9,923 nt of DNA from Oscillospiraceae bacterium (GTDB taxonomy: Bacteria > Bacillota_A > Clostridia > Oscillospirales > Oscillospiraceae), in assembly GCA_017381835.1 (NCBI GenBank), contig JAFOBK010000137.1, positions 1 to 9,923 of the forward strand, written 5' to 3'. This document shows positions 1 to 7,028 of the stretch, in pieces. Below the pieces are notes generated by a model. The model had not been told where the DNA came from and ran no database searches. It worked only from the letters and a program-made list of their open reading frames with translations. Every line of letters begins with the position of its first letter. The stretch's first letter is position 1. Both the position numbers and the translations under genes were made by a program.

Positions 1-311
1 AGGCCATAGTCCAGAAGGTTGAAACTGGGCTGTTCATAGTCATCCGGGCTGTCGAAGCTGACCTGCTTTTCTGCATAGAGGGTTTCATTGTAAGCGCACA
101 TCTCATCCCAAAGCTGCTGGTAAGGTATGGTTTCTTCGGTAGGGTCGATGCTTGGGGTTTCTTCTCTGGCATCCACTTCACTTAGAAACAGCTCCGCAGC
201 TTGTCCCGCTTGCCGATCAATGAGGAATCCGTTGAGAACAGGAAACAACAGCAGGCACAATCCCAACTGGAATACACACATCATCAGCACAAAGATGACC
301 TTTCTGAACAT
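1..311 (-). CDS. Sortase-like protein, N-terminal part (cut by window edge)
   Basis: The ATG at 309-311 opens a frame with no stop to the left edge, giving 103 complete codons. It lies one base after the TAA of the preceding sortase, so translation is probably coupled. The product starts with Met-Phe-Arg-Lys and a hydrophobic segment (about residues 4-30), as expected of an N-terminal membrane anchor. A polar stretch follows, then CAYNETL near residues 73-79 and an acidic Asp/Pro/Tyr stretch. The sortase just upstream has the matching AYNETL at its residues 64-69, also shortly before its lid region, so the two look like paralogues. The catalytic His, Cys and Arg would lie outside the window, so sortase identity rests on the N-terminal layout and position. 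It could be a second pilin-polymerising sortase or a housekeeping-type anchor for this cassette. A sortase-like accessory protein without catalysis is not excluded. Confidence 0.7.
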   Translation of the reverse strand, partial: MFRKVIFVLMMCVFQLGLCLLLFPVLNGFLIDRQAGQAAELFLSEVDAREETPSIDPTEETIPYQQLWDEMCAYNETLYAEKQVSFDSPDDYEQPSFNLLDYG

Positions 312-312
312 C

Positions 313-1167
313 TTACCGCCTCCGGGAGAACCAGATGACACCGCCGAGAATGGCAATCAGACATACAATGGTGAACCCGGTGAGAATGCCGTTTACATAC
401 TTTTCTTCCCATGTAGAGGTAACAGCTTCCTCCACAGTGATTTCTGCGGTAATCTGCTCCGCTTCCTCATAGGGAATACGGGTACCACGAACCAGAAGCC
501 GGTGGGTGTTCACTCCGAAGGGGGTGCAGGTAACAAGGGTACAGTAATCTTCTCCGGTGATGATACCCAGATGGGTGGTATCGTGGGGCAGCACAACGTT
601 GATGGCATCCACCTGATAGGCCAGAATCTCATCCAGAATTTCCAGATAGAACACATCACCCTCTTTTACAAGATCGAGGTCGGAGAACATCTTCTGATTT
701 GCCATACCGGAATGGGCAGTCAGAACTGTGTGGGTGCTTTCACCGCCCACAGGAAGGGATGTGCCAAGCAGATGTCCGATACCGATCTCCAAAGTATCTG
801 CATCGGTGCCATGGTAGATAGGCAGGGTCACGGCAATGTTGGGAATCTCCACATAGCCCATGATGCCGTTTCCGGTGAGATTCAAAAGGGTGCCATAGTT
901 CTCGGAAGCGCCGGTAAGTGCTTCATTGCTGAAAGCATCTTCTGCCTGCACTCCGGATACCAAGGTTTCATTGTAGGCAATGGCTTTTTCTCTGGCGGCA
1001 ATGATTTCTGTTTTGTCGGCCTGCGCTACCTGTTCCTGGTAGGCGGTGTGAATTTCCGACTGGTGCCGCTGGTTATAGCGGTTGGCGATGAGAGGATAGA
1101 GAGTCAATCCCAGCGCCAGCAGAAACAGCAGCGCAGCAAGGACAATGATCAGAACTTTCTTTTTCAT
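313..1167 (-). CDS. Class C (pilin-polymerising) sortase
   Basis: This is a 284-residue membrane transpeptidase expected to cleave the LPxTG-type signal of the neighbouring pilin and join it to a lysine of the next subunit. There is an N-terminal membrane segment (about 4-26). The catalytic His152 lies in TAHSG, Cys214 in LVTCTPFG, and Arg223 in THRLLVRG nine residues after the Cys, the spacing known for class C enzymes. Asp77-Ala78-Phe79 sits where class C sortases carry their DPF/DPY lid, so a lid with Ala in place of Pro is likely. A second hydrophobic segment (about 260-280) followed by Ser-Arg-Arg-Arg is the C-terminal anchor typical of class C. The ATG at 1165-1167 is preceded by AAGGAGGAG at ideal spacing. 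It sits 57 bases after the pilin gene, with a hairpin between them, and one base before the next sortase-like gene. Confidence 0.95.
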   Translation of the reverse strand: MKKKVLIIVLAALLFLLALGLTLYPLIANRYNQRHQSEIHTAYQEQVAQADKTEIIAAREKAIAYNETLVSGVQAEDAFSNEALTGASENYGTLLNLTGNGIMGYVEIPNIAVTLPIYHGTDADTLEIGIGHLLGTSLPVGGESTHTVLTAHSGMANQKMFSDLDLVKEGDVFYLEILDEILAYQVDAINVVLPHDTTHLGIITGEDYCTLVTCTPFGVNTHRLLVRGTRIPYEEAEQITAEITVEEAVTSTWEEKYVNGILTGFTIVCLIAILGGVIWFSRRR

Positions 1168-1189
1168 AACTCCTCCTTGGATGGGAAAT

Positions 1190-1213
1190 CCCCGGAGGGA
1201 TTTCCCTCCGGGG
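1190..1213 (-). terminator. Intercistronic hairpin between pilin and sortase
   Basis: CCCCGGAGGG at 1190-1199 pairs perfectly with CCCTCCGGGG at 1204-1213, and one more A-T pair can close the loop. It starts about a dozen bases after the pilin stop and ends before the sortase ribosome binding site. In the direction of transcription it is followed by ATTTCCC rather than a U-tract, so it is unlikely to be a full terminator. A 3'-end stabiliser of abundant pilin mRNA, or a partial terminator that keeps sortase low relative to pilin, fits better. The structure is seen directly; the role is inferred. Confidence 0.6.
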
Positions 1214-1224
1214 TTCAGAGTGAA

Positions 1225-3348
1225 TTACTGCTTGGACTTCTTACGGCAGGCGATGAAGATGATGAAAGCTGCGCCAGCCATCAGCATGATGCCGCCCACA
1301 GTGAACATCCAGGTGCCGTTGTCACCGGTCTGGGGCAGGTCGAAACCGGAAGTGTTGATAACGGTCAGAGGTGCTGCTGCATTGGCAGAGCCATCATCCA
1401 CCAGCATGGTCACAGCGTTGGTGTCCACGATAGCGGTGGCAGTCATATAGTTGTGGGCAAGCTGGGTCTGGGGAATGTTGGCCAGAGTCAGATCCAGACC
1501 GCCGTTGTAAGCATAGCGGGGATCGTTCTGCAGAACACCCAGCACATCCTCGGAGTAAATGTCACAGGGACGGGAAGCATCGTCGGATGCGGTGATGGTC
1601 ACATGAATGTCCTCGTTCAGCAGGGTGTAGCCATTGGCAGTCTCAATTTCAGTGATCACATACTCGTCATCCTCACAGCCCTTCAGCATGATGTGACCGA
1701 AAGCATTGCCCATGGTGACGGGGCTGAAAACGGTGCCGTCAGCTTCGTCTGCAACATGGCCGGTGACGTAGTAAACACCCTCTGTCTCGTTCAGCTTGGC
1801 AGTGACCCAATACTTGTCGGTGGCATTGTAAATCATGAACTTAACATGGTCATACATACCGGTTTCCTCGGCGGTTTCAGCATCGGTATCGGAGAACAGC
1901 TTGGTCAGATCAATGCCGAAGCTGTAGACATGGCAATCGTCGATCAGAGTGTCATAGAAATCGGAGCTGGTACGCTTCCAGGTCAGGACAACCTTGTTAT
2001 CGTTGCCGTTCTGACCATAGACGAAAGTGGTATCGGAGTTGATGGTTGCGGTGTAGGTGATTCGCAGGGTGTAGTTGGAGTAACCGGCATACAGCTTGCC
2101 GTTGACGTTCTCGGTATCGCCGTTGATTTCAGCCAGACCTGCGGCGGTGACGTCGATGGTCATGTGACGGTCATCATCGGAGTAGCTGACGGTGAACTTG
2201 CCATCGTCCTGGTTCCAGGTAGTAACCTTATCGGTGCAGCCCTTGTCGGTGAAGAACTCGATCTTAACGTCCTTCAGATCCTTGTTGTAGGACAGACCTT
2301 CGCAGATGGAATCGTAGAAGTTGTAGGTGGTCAGAGCGGTGGCCTTGGAGGTGATGGTGGGCAGGCCGGACAGAATCTGGTATTCCATCACGTCACCGGC
2401 AGAACCGGTAGCATTGTGGGCAAAACCATCGGTGATAACAGCGGAGCCGTTGTTCTTGCCGGTGTCCTTGCTTGCTTCACGGACTTCCTTGGTCAGTTCG
2501 GGGATACCAGTCTCATTCTTGGGGTAAACGGTCACATCGTAATTCCACTGATGACCGCCCTCGGGGGAGGTGGAGTTCTCATCGCCGGAAACGGTGGTCA
2601 TGGGCAGGGATACGAAGAAAGGAGCGGTGGTGCTGGTGATGGATTCACTGGTCTTGGTTTCCAGAACCAGCCACAGGCCGGTATCCAGACCCTCAACCTT
2701 TGCCTTGCCGTATTCGTTGGTCAGATCCATGGCAACAGCGCCATTGCTGGATGCGATATAGCTTTCCAGAGCGTTCTTGACGGTGGTAGCATTTTCAGCG
2801 ACTGCATCAGCCAGTGCCTTGTTCAGTACATCGGAAGTGTAGTAATAGTTGTTGGAGTCCAGCTTGTCGGTGGCATCTGCATTTTCATAGCGGTTTGCAC
2901 CGTTTTCCAGACCGATGGCCTTCAGCAGATCCGCAGAAGCAGTCTTGTCAAAACCATACAGAACCTGAGTCATGTTGTACTCGGGATGGTCGTCATTGGT
3001 GGACTCGGTGAAGGTCACAATGTCAGCAACCCGCAGCAGGGTAAATTCCACACCCTTCAGTGCGTAACCATAGGCAGTCTGACCGTTGCCCAGGGTGCTG
3101 CCGTTGCTGCCGCCCAGAACGGATTCTACATAGCTTTCCTGCCAGCCCGTGGAGGTGAAGGATTCATTGTTCCAGACGCCATCTTTCACGGCGTTGGTCC
3201 AGTCGTATTTGAAGATGGTCAGAGAGCAGTCGTTTTCATGGTTGATGGTAGCATCCGCAACTTCGGCAGCGGAAACGGAGAGAACGGAAGAGAAGCACAT
3301 GATCAGTGCCAGACACAGGGTGATAGCTTTCATAAACTTGTTTTTCAT
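1225..3348 (-). CDS. LPxTG-anchored major (backbone) pilin
   Basis: This 707-residue surface protein is the likely polymerised pilus shaft. Residues 1-28 form a signal peptide (charged start, hydrophobic core, Ala-Ala before the mature end). The pilin motif is VYPKN, with Lys277 as probable acceptor of the sortase-made isopeptide bond. The E box is YVITEIETANGY at 563-574, with Glu567 expected to support an internal isopeptide bond. LPQTG at 671-675 is followed by a hydrophobic span and CRKKSKQ, a standard cell-wall sorting signal. A second Glu-containing strand, LVLETK near 227-232, suggests an isopeptide domain in the N-terminal third. The frame can be extended six codons to a TTG at 3366, but the ATG at 3348 is preferred because AAAGGAAA lies at proper spacing before it. 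The architecture matches SpaA/FimA-type shaft pilins. A terminator lies upstream and the sortase directly downstream. In-phase codons TTA, CTA and TCA are absent, a strong codon bias compatible with high expression. Confidence 0.95.
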   Translation of the reverse strand: MKNKFMKAITLCLALIMCFSSVLSVSAAEVADATINHENDCSLTIFKYDWTNAVKDGVWNNESFTSTGWQESYVESVLGGSNGSTLGNGQTAYGYALKGVEFTLLRVADIVTFTESTNDDHPEYNMTQVLYGFDKTASADLLKAIGLENGANRYENADATDKLDSNNYYYTSDVLNKALADAVAENATTVKNALESYIASSNGAVAMDLTNEYGKAKVEGLDTGLWLVLETKTSESITSTTAPFFVSLPMTTVSGDENSTSPEGGHQWNYDVTVYPKNETGIPELTKEVREASKDTGKNNGSAVITDGFAHNATGSAGDVMEYQILSGLPTITSKATALTTYNFYDSICEGLSYNKDLKDVKIEFFTDKGCTDKVTTWNQDDGKFTVSYSDDDRHMTIDVTAAGLAEINGDTENVNGKLYAGYSNYTLRITYTATINSDTTFVYGQNGNDNKVVLTWKRTSSDFYDTLIDDCHVYSFGIDLTKLFSDTDAETAEETGMYDHVKFMIYNATDKYWVTAKLNETEGVYYVTGHVADEADGTVFSPVTMGNAFGHIMLKGCEDDEYVITEIETANGYTLLNEDIHVTITASDDASRPCDIYSEDVLGVLQNDPRYAYNGGLDLTLANIPQTQLAHNYMTATAIVDTNAVTMLVDDGSANAAAPLTVINTSGFDLPQTGDNGTWMFTVGGIMLMAGAAFIIFIACRKKSKQ

Positions 3349-3350
3349 GG

Positions 3351-3365
3351 TGATGTTTCCTTTCA
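3351..3365 (-). promoter_or_regulatory. Shared ribosome-binding leader of the pilin gene
   Basis: The minus strand reads TGAAAGGAAACATCA just before the pilin ATG. The same 15 bases precede the adhesin ATG at 6829-6843. AAAGGA acts as the Shine-Dalgarno sequence and decides the choice of the ATG at 3348. The identity suggests duplication or matched translation initiation of the two subunits. Confidence 0.6.
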
Positions 3366-3406
3366 AAATCAGTTATTGTTTTCAGATAGTGAGACATTGG
3401 GGCAGC

Positions 3407-3433
3407 AAAAAAGCCAGGGGCGATCCCTGGCTT
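3407..3433 (-). terminator. Rho-independent terminator or attenuator between adhesin and pilin
   Basis: On the minus strand AAGCCAGGG, a five-base loop and CCCTGGCTT form a perfect nine-pair stem, followed by a run of U directly after it. It begins about 18 bases after the adhesin stop codon. Only about 58 bases then remain before the pilin ATG, and no convincing -35/-10 pair is visible in them. The pilin is therefore likely transcribed by read-through, or from a weak or unusual promoter here. Stem and T-tract are seen directly. Confidence 0.8.
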
Positions 3434-3451
3434 GATAGAAACGATATTTCA

Positions 3452-6400
3452 TTACTTACGTTCCTTTCGGTAGGAATGGATTAACAGGATGGAGCATATG
3501 CAGATGCACAGCAGATGGGAGATACGGAAAAATGCCGCAGCGGAAGAACCGGTCTGCGGCAGAGTGAAGATTTCACAGTTTACTACCCGAAGAGAGACAG
3601 TCAGTTCCTCACCGGGGAGCTTACCTTCAAAGGCAGGCTTGGACAGGAGCGTGTATCCTTTCGGTGCTTCCAGTTCCGTTACCCGGTAATAAAGTCCCGG
3701 ATGCAGATTTGGCCATTCCAGAAGTCCGTTCTTACCGGAGATTAAACAACCGTCCTCAATGTTGGGATTGGAGCATTTACCTCCGCCCAGTGTTTCAGAA
3801 TATTCAATGGGCCACCACAGGGAGCCGTCCTTACTCCATTCCAGCAGGAACTTGGCACCGGCAAGGGGTTCTCCACGGGAATCCACCTTCTCGATGGTGA
3901 TGGAGCCTGAGCGCATGGCATTGGTGAAGCTGACCTGTACCGTTTCACCTGCCTTGACCGTAATGGTCTGGGGGTTATCGCTGGTGCAGTAATAGAAGCT
4001 GTCCTCCGGGATCAGTTCCTTTACCGTGTACTCTCCGGGCTGAAGTTTGCCGGTAAGAATCAAGCCGCTGGCATTGGTGGTAAAGGGAGAACCTTCGATT
4101 TCCTTTCCGGAAGCATCAGTAATACGGAACTGCCAGCCATCCAGAGTGCCGCCATCCGACATGGACTTCTGAATCTGGATTTTGCCATACTGGGTATTGG
4201 TATACGATACCTCTACCTGAGAACCGGCGGTGACGGTGACTTCCTTTTCCACAACGGCATCGTATTCCCAGTAGGTGTCATCCCGGTCATGGATTTCACG
4301 AATGAAATACTGCCCAGGCAGGAGCATATCGGAGTAGGCATATCCGTCTGCACCGGATTTGACCGTATCCACGGCATTTCTCTCTGCATCCAGAATTTGG
4401 AAACTCCATCCTTCTGCAGAGCCATTCACCGCATTTTTGGTAATGCGGATGTTGCCATAGTGGGTATTGTGGAAGGTCACGGTTGCCGTTTTTCCTGCTT
4501 CAATGGTGATGGTTTTTACTTCGGGATCGCAGACCCAGTAGGGATCGTCAACAGGGATTTCCTTTGCGTACAGTGTTCCAACAGACAGATCGGAAACCGT
4601 AACAGAACCATCTTCACCTGTTGTGAACGGAGAGCCAGATACAGCCTTGGTACAGGCGGCGTCGGTATACAAACCAATCTGCCAGCCAGACAGATGTTCA
4701 CCGCAGCTTGTTTCCTTCATCAGCTTTACGGAGCCGGTGTTCAGCTTATTCTGGAAGCTGACTTTGGTTGTAGCGTTGCCGGTAATCGTTACTTTCTGGG
4801 GATTGGTGCTGGCACAGGTATAGAGTGCATTAATGGTGCTGTCGGTGTGACCGATTTCCTTAACGTAATAAGTGCCGGGTTTCAGATCTGTCACAGAAAT
4901 TTTACCTGTGGAATCTGTTGTGTGAGGGCCGGACACAAGCGTAGAACAGGAAGAATCCGAATAAATACTGAACTGCCAGCCTTCCAGATTCTTGTCATCC
5001 TCAGTACTCTTGGTCAGATTCAAAGTGCCGGTATTCAGCTTATTGGAGAAACTGACAGAGGCAGTATTGTTTGCGGTAATGGTGATCTTCTGAGGGTTTG
5101 TGCTGGAACAGTAGTACAGTGCATTTATGCTGCTGTCTGTGTGTCCAATCTCCTTAACATAGTAAGTTCCGGGCTTAAGGCCGGTGACAGAGATCTTGCC
5201 GGTGCTGTTGGTGCTATGCGGTCCGGACACCAGAGTTGTGCAGGAACTGTTGCTGTAAATACTGAATTGCCAGCCAGAGAGGTTTTTGCCATCTTCCGTA
5301 GTTTTGGTCAGTGCTAAGCTACCAGTATTCAGCTTGTTTGTAAAACTGACAGAAGCTGTGCTGCCTGCGGTGATGGTAACTTTCTGGGGATTTGTACTGG
5401 AACAGTAGTACAGTGTATTGATGGTACTGTCAGTGTGGCCCAGTTCCTTCACATAATAGGTGCCTGCAGTCAGGTCGGTGACGGAGATCTTACCGCTGGA
5501 ATCTGTAGTAAAGGGGCCTGCTGCCAAGGCCGTGCAAGCGCTGTTGGTGTAAATGCCAAACTGCCATCCGGATAGGTTCTTGCCATCTTCTGTTGTTTTG
5601 GTCAGACTCAAAGATCCGGTAGGATTCGGAGCATAGACCTTGAAGTATGCCGGGAGGGATTCATAGACCATATCTGTTTTGCAGGACATGAGCTTCTGCA
5701 GTTCCCGTTTTTCCCACACAAAGAAAACCTGCTGATCCAGACTGGGAACAGATTTTCCACCGGTAACAGTTGTACTGGAGATGGGGCCATTGGCTGTGAT
5801 GGTCAGCTTGTTACCGCTGACAGAAAAGGTAAGCTGACTGGTGTTGGTAAAGGTGAACTGGCTGAGGATATTGTTGGTATCCGTCAGAGTGATGCTATAC
5901 TTACCATTTCCATCCGGTTTCAGTTCATAGGTGGGAGCGGAGGATTTGGCACCGTTTGCAAAGCTGGGAATGGTGTAGTGCTGCTGCATCTTCGCCTGGA
6001 TGTCCAGATAGGCATCATCCATGCCGTCCAGATAGAAGTTGGTTCCCCATACACTGGATGCACAGTAGAGGGACGGTGTAATGGCATCAAACAGAGTGGT
6101 GTCCCAGAGGGTATAAGGCGGATAGGGACTTCTCCAGCCACAAGCAATCTCCCAGACAATGGCCTGGGTTGCAGCATGGCGGCAGAGCTTTTCATACCGG
6201 AGGGACTGTTCATCCTTCTTACTGGCAATCTCTTTCTGACCATACAGAAGCGCAACGCCGATGGCTTCCACCTGATCCCGGTTGATACGGTACAAAGCAC
6301 CGGAGCCATCCACCATGTCATTCACCGTATAAGCTGTGCCGTCATGTCCACCGGAGTTTGCCAGTTCCACACCGGGTTCGATGCAGTAGGCCACATAGTA

Positions 6401-6829
6401 GTTATTGGCATAGCCTGTCTGGTTCTTCAGATAGAGAGAATACAGCGGTAAAACCTTTTTGTGCTGCATATAACCCTGGGCAGGAATATCGATACCGCCA
6501 TTGGGAAGCGTCAGATTGGCAAAGGCATTGGGTGCGCCGTTGATCTCTGCTTCTGCAATGGTGGCAATGCCGCTGTTTATCATAAACATAACAGGTGGCT
6601 CAGTGGTTTCTGTAGGAACTGTAGTTTCCTCAGTAGCAGCGGTAGTTTCCGGTGGCTCTGTGGATACGGTTGTTTCCACCGGTATGGTTGTTTCAGTGGG
6701 AATTGTGGTTTCTGTGGGATCGGTGCTGTCTGTAGCTTCTGTCTCAGCCGCAAAAGCTATGGGTATCACTCCGAAAGCCAGCACCAGAACCAAAAGGAGT
6801 GAGATACTTCGTTTAAGTGCAGTTGCCAT
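3452..6829 (-). CDS. Thioester-domain LPxTG adhesin with seven CnaB-like domains (probable pilus tip)
   Basis: This 1125-residue secreted, wall-anchored protein probably forms the pilus tip and binds host ligands. Domains in order: signal peptide (1 to about 26, ending AFA-A); Thr/Glu/Pro-rich low-complexity segment (about 29-80); thioester domain with Cys149 in YCIEPG and Gln222 in TQAIVWE, the Cys and Gln motifs of the TED family; a linker domain to about 403; CnaB-like domains at 404-501, 502-599, 600-697, 698-791, 792-881, 882-973 and 974 to about 1088; LPQTG at 1090-1094; hydrophobic span; SYRKERK tail. Each CnaB unit keeps the Lys in its first strand (for example Lys411, Lys798, Lys981), a Glu in KE-I/L or TELEAP (Glu462, Glu845, Glu1053) and a late Asn, so internal isopeptide bonds are expected. 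There is no YPKN pilin motif, which fits a tip rather than a shaft. The ATG at 6829 is chosen for AAAGGA six bases upstream; an in-frame ATG at 6844 is a weaker option. The known role of TEDs is covalent attachment through the reactive thioester; the ligand here is unknown. Confidence 0.93.
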   Translation of the reverse strand: MATALKRSISLLLVLVLAFGVIPIAFAAETEATDSTDPTETTIPTETTIPVETTVSTEPPETTAATEETTVPTETTEPPVMFMINSGIATIAEAEINGAPNAFANLTLPNGGIDIPAQGYMQHKKVLPLYSLYLKNQTGYANNYYVAYCIEPGVELANSGGHDGTAYTVNDMVDGSGALYRINRDQVEAIGVALLYGQKEIASKKDEQSLRYEKLCRHAATQAIVWEIACGWRSPYPPYTLWDTTLFDAITPSLYCASSVWGTNFYLDGMDDAYLDIQAKMQQHYTIPSFANGAKSSAPTYELKPDGNGKYSITLTDTNNILSQFTFTNTSQLTFSVSGNKLTITANGPISSTTVTGGKSVPSLDQQVFFVWEKRELQKLMSCKTDMVYESLPAYFKVYAPNPTGSLSLTKTTEDGKNLSGWQFGIYTNSACTALAAGPFTTDSSGKISVTDLTAGTYYVKELGHTDSTINTLYYCSSTNPQKVTITAGSTASVSFTNKLNTGSLALTKTTEDGKNLSGWQFSIYSNSSCTTLVSGPHSTNSTGKISVTGLKPGTYYVKEIGHTDSSINALYYCSSTNPQKITITANNTASVSFSNKLNTGTLNLTKSTEDDKNLEGWQFSIYSDSSCSTLVSGPHTTDSTGKISVTDLKPGTYYVKEIGHTDSTINALYTCASTNPQKVTITGNATTKVSFQNKLNTGSVKLMKETSCGEHLSGWQIGLYTDAACTKAVSGSPFTTGEDGSVTVSDLSVGTLYAKEIPVDDPYWVCDPEVKTITIEAGKTATVTFHNTHYGNIRITKNAVNGSAEGWSFQILDAERNAVDTVKSGADGYAYSDMLLPGQYFIREIHDRDDTYWEYDAVVEKEVTVTAGSQVEVSYTNTQYGKIQIQKSMSDGGTLDGWQFRITDASGKEIEGSPFTTNASGLILTGKLQPGEYTVKELIPEDSFYYCTSDNPQTITVKAGETVQVSFTNAMRSGSITIEKVDSRGEPLAGAKFLLEWSKDGSLWWPIEYSETLGGGKCSNPNIEDGCLISGKNGLLEWPNLHPGLYYRVTELEAPKGYTLLSKPAFEGKLPGEELTVSLRVVNCEIFTLPQTGSSAAAFFRISHLLCICICSILLIHSYRKERK
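4739..5620 (-). repeat. Three tandem 294-bp repeats encoding CnaB domains 1-3
   Basis: The units are 5327-5620, 5033-5326 and 4739-5032, each exactly 98 codons, beginning Thr-Gly-Ser/Thr and ending Lys-Leu-Asn. The proteins are highly alike (all have GWQF-x-IY, GKISVT, GTYYVKE and STNPQK) while third bases differ in many places. They are therefore a duplication that has drifted or been held by selection, not a recent slip. Units 4-7 are more divergent relatives of 90-115 residues. Length variation between strains by unequal recombination is plausible. Confidence 0.9.
6590..6745 (-). repeat. Imperfect Thr/Glu/Pro repeat coding tract
   Basis: This tract encodes residues 29-80 of the adhesin, a run of ETT, PTETT and PVETT units. 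It is a flexible, possibly O-glycosylated spacer. It lies between the signal peptide and the thioester domain, so it would protrude at the N-terminal tip end rather than act as a wall-spanning stalk near LPQTG. Confidence 0.75.
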
Positions 6830-6843
6830 GATGTTTCCTTTCA
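6829..6843 (-). promoter_or_regulatory. Shared ribosome-binding leader of the adhesin gene
   Basis: This is the second copy of TGAAAGGAAACATCA, identical over 15 bases to the pilin leader. Here the TGA is part of an upstream in-frame ATG (6842-6844), so two starts five codons apart are possible. The one at 6829 matches the pilin arrangement. Confidence 0.55.
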
Positions 6844-6844
6844 T

Positions 6845-6875
6845 GAAAATAACCCCTGCCGATGATCGACAGAGG
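6845..6875 (-). terminator. Terminator-like hairpin just upstream of the adhesin start
   Basis: In minus-strand RNA CCUCUGUCG pairs with CGGCAGGGG through nine pairs, including two G-U wobbles, around a five-base loop, and UUAUUUUC follows. The wobbles make the stem good only in minus-strand RNA. Its position right before the ribosome binding site suggests an attenuator in the adhesin leader or the end of an upstream transcript. The role is inferred. Confidence 0.5.
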
Positions 6876-7028
6876 CTGCGTTGGAATTGTTTTGCTGGCA
6901 CGGTAGCTATATCTTCTTTTCGGAGAGTACAGGTAGTTTGGAGGGGGTGAGGTGTGGAGAGGGGGAACCGCAGAATCTCCCGATTGCGGCACCGCCGAAA
7001 GGGTATACTACCCCCTTGTTAGTGGTAT
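6876..7028 (-). promoter_or_regulatory. Leader region between parB and adhesin, with further dyads
   Basis: No gene is seen here. It holds a bulged hairpin at 6968-6989 (CCGCAATC with GATTCTGCGG, two-base bulge), a short dyad GGGTA-GTA-TACCC at 7001-7013, and a pyrimidine-rich minus-strand stretch (6941-6966). The adhesin promoter should lie here or upstream of parB. A GATATAG near 6910 could be a -10 box, but no good -35 is placed, so no promoter is called. One of the dyads may weakly terminate parB transcripts. Confidence 0.35.

Noticed and set aside
127..3435. Very long plus-strand open frame (1102 codons)
   Set aside because: It is the codon-aligned complement of the pilin and sortase genes, has no recognisable domain, low-complexity Gly/Val/Ile composition and no ribosome binding site. 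It reflects missing TTA, CTA and TCA codons.
4289..5317. Plus-strand open frame of 342 codons with internal repeats
   Set aside because: It mirrors the adhesin CnaB repeats in the codon-aligned antisense register; its repeats are shadows of the real ones.
4739..5620. Regular tandem repeats considered as a CRISPR-like array
   Set aside because: The units are 294 bp, adjacent without spacers and in frame with a protein; they encode CnaB domains.
6501..6950. Plus-strand Val/Ser-rich open frame
   Set aside because: It is the antisense reading of the Thr-rich tract and signal peptide of the adhesin, with no initiation signal.
7004..7009. Plus-strand TATACT as a -10 box
   Set aside because: No fitting -35 hexamer lies about 17 bases upstream and no plus-strand gene follows; it is part of the dyad after parB.
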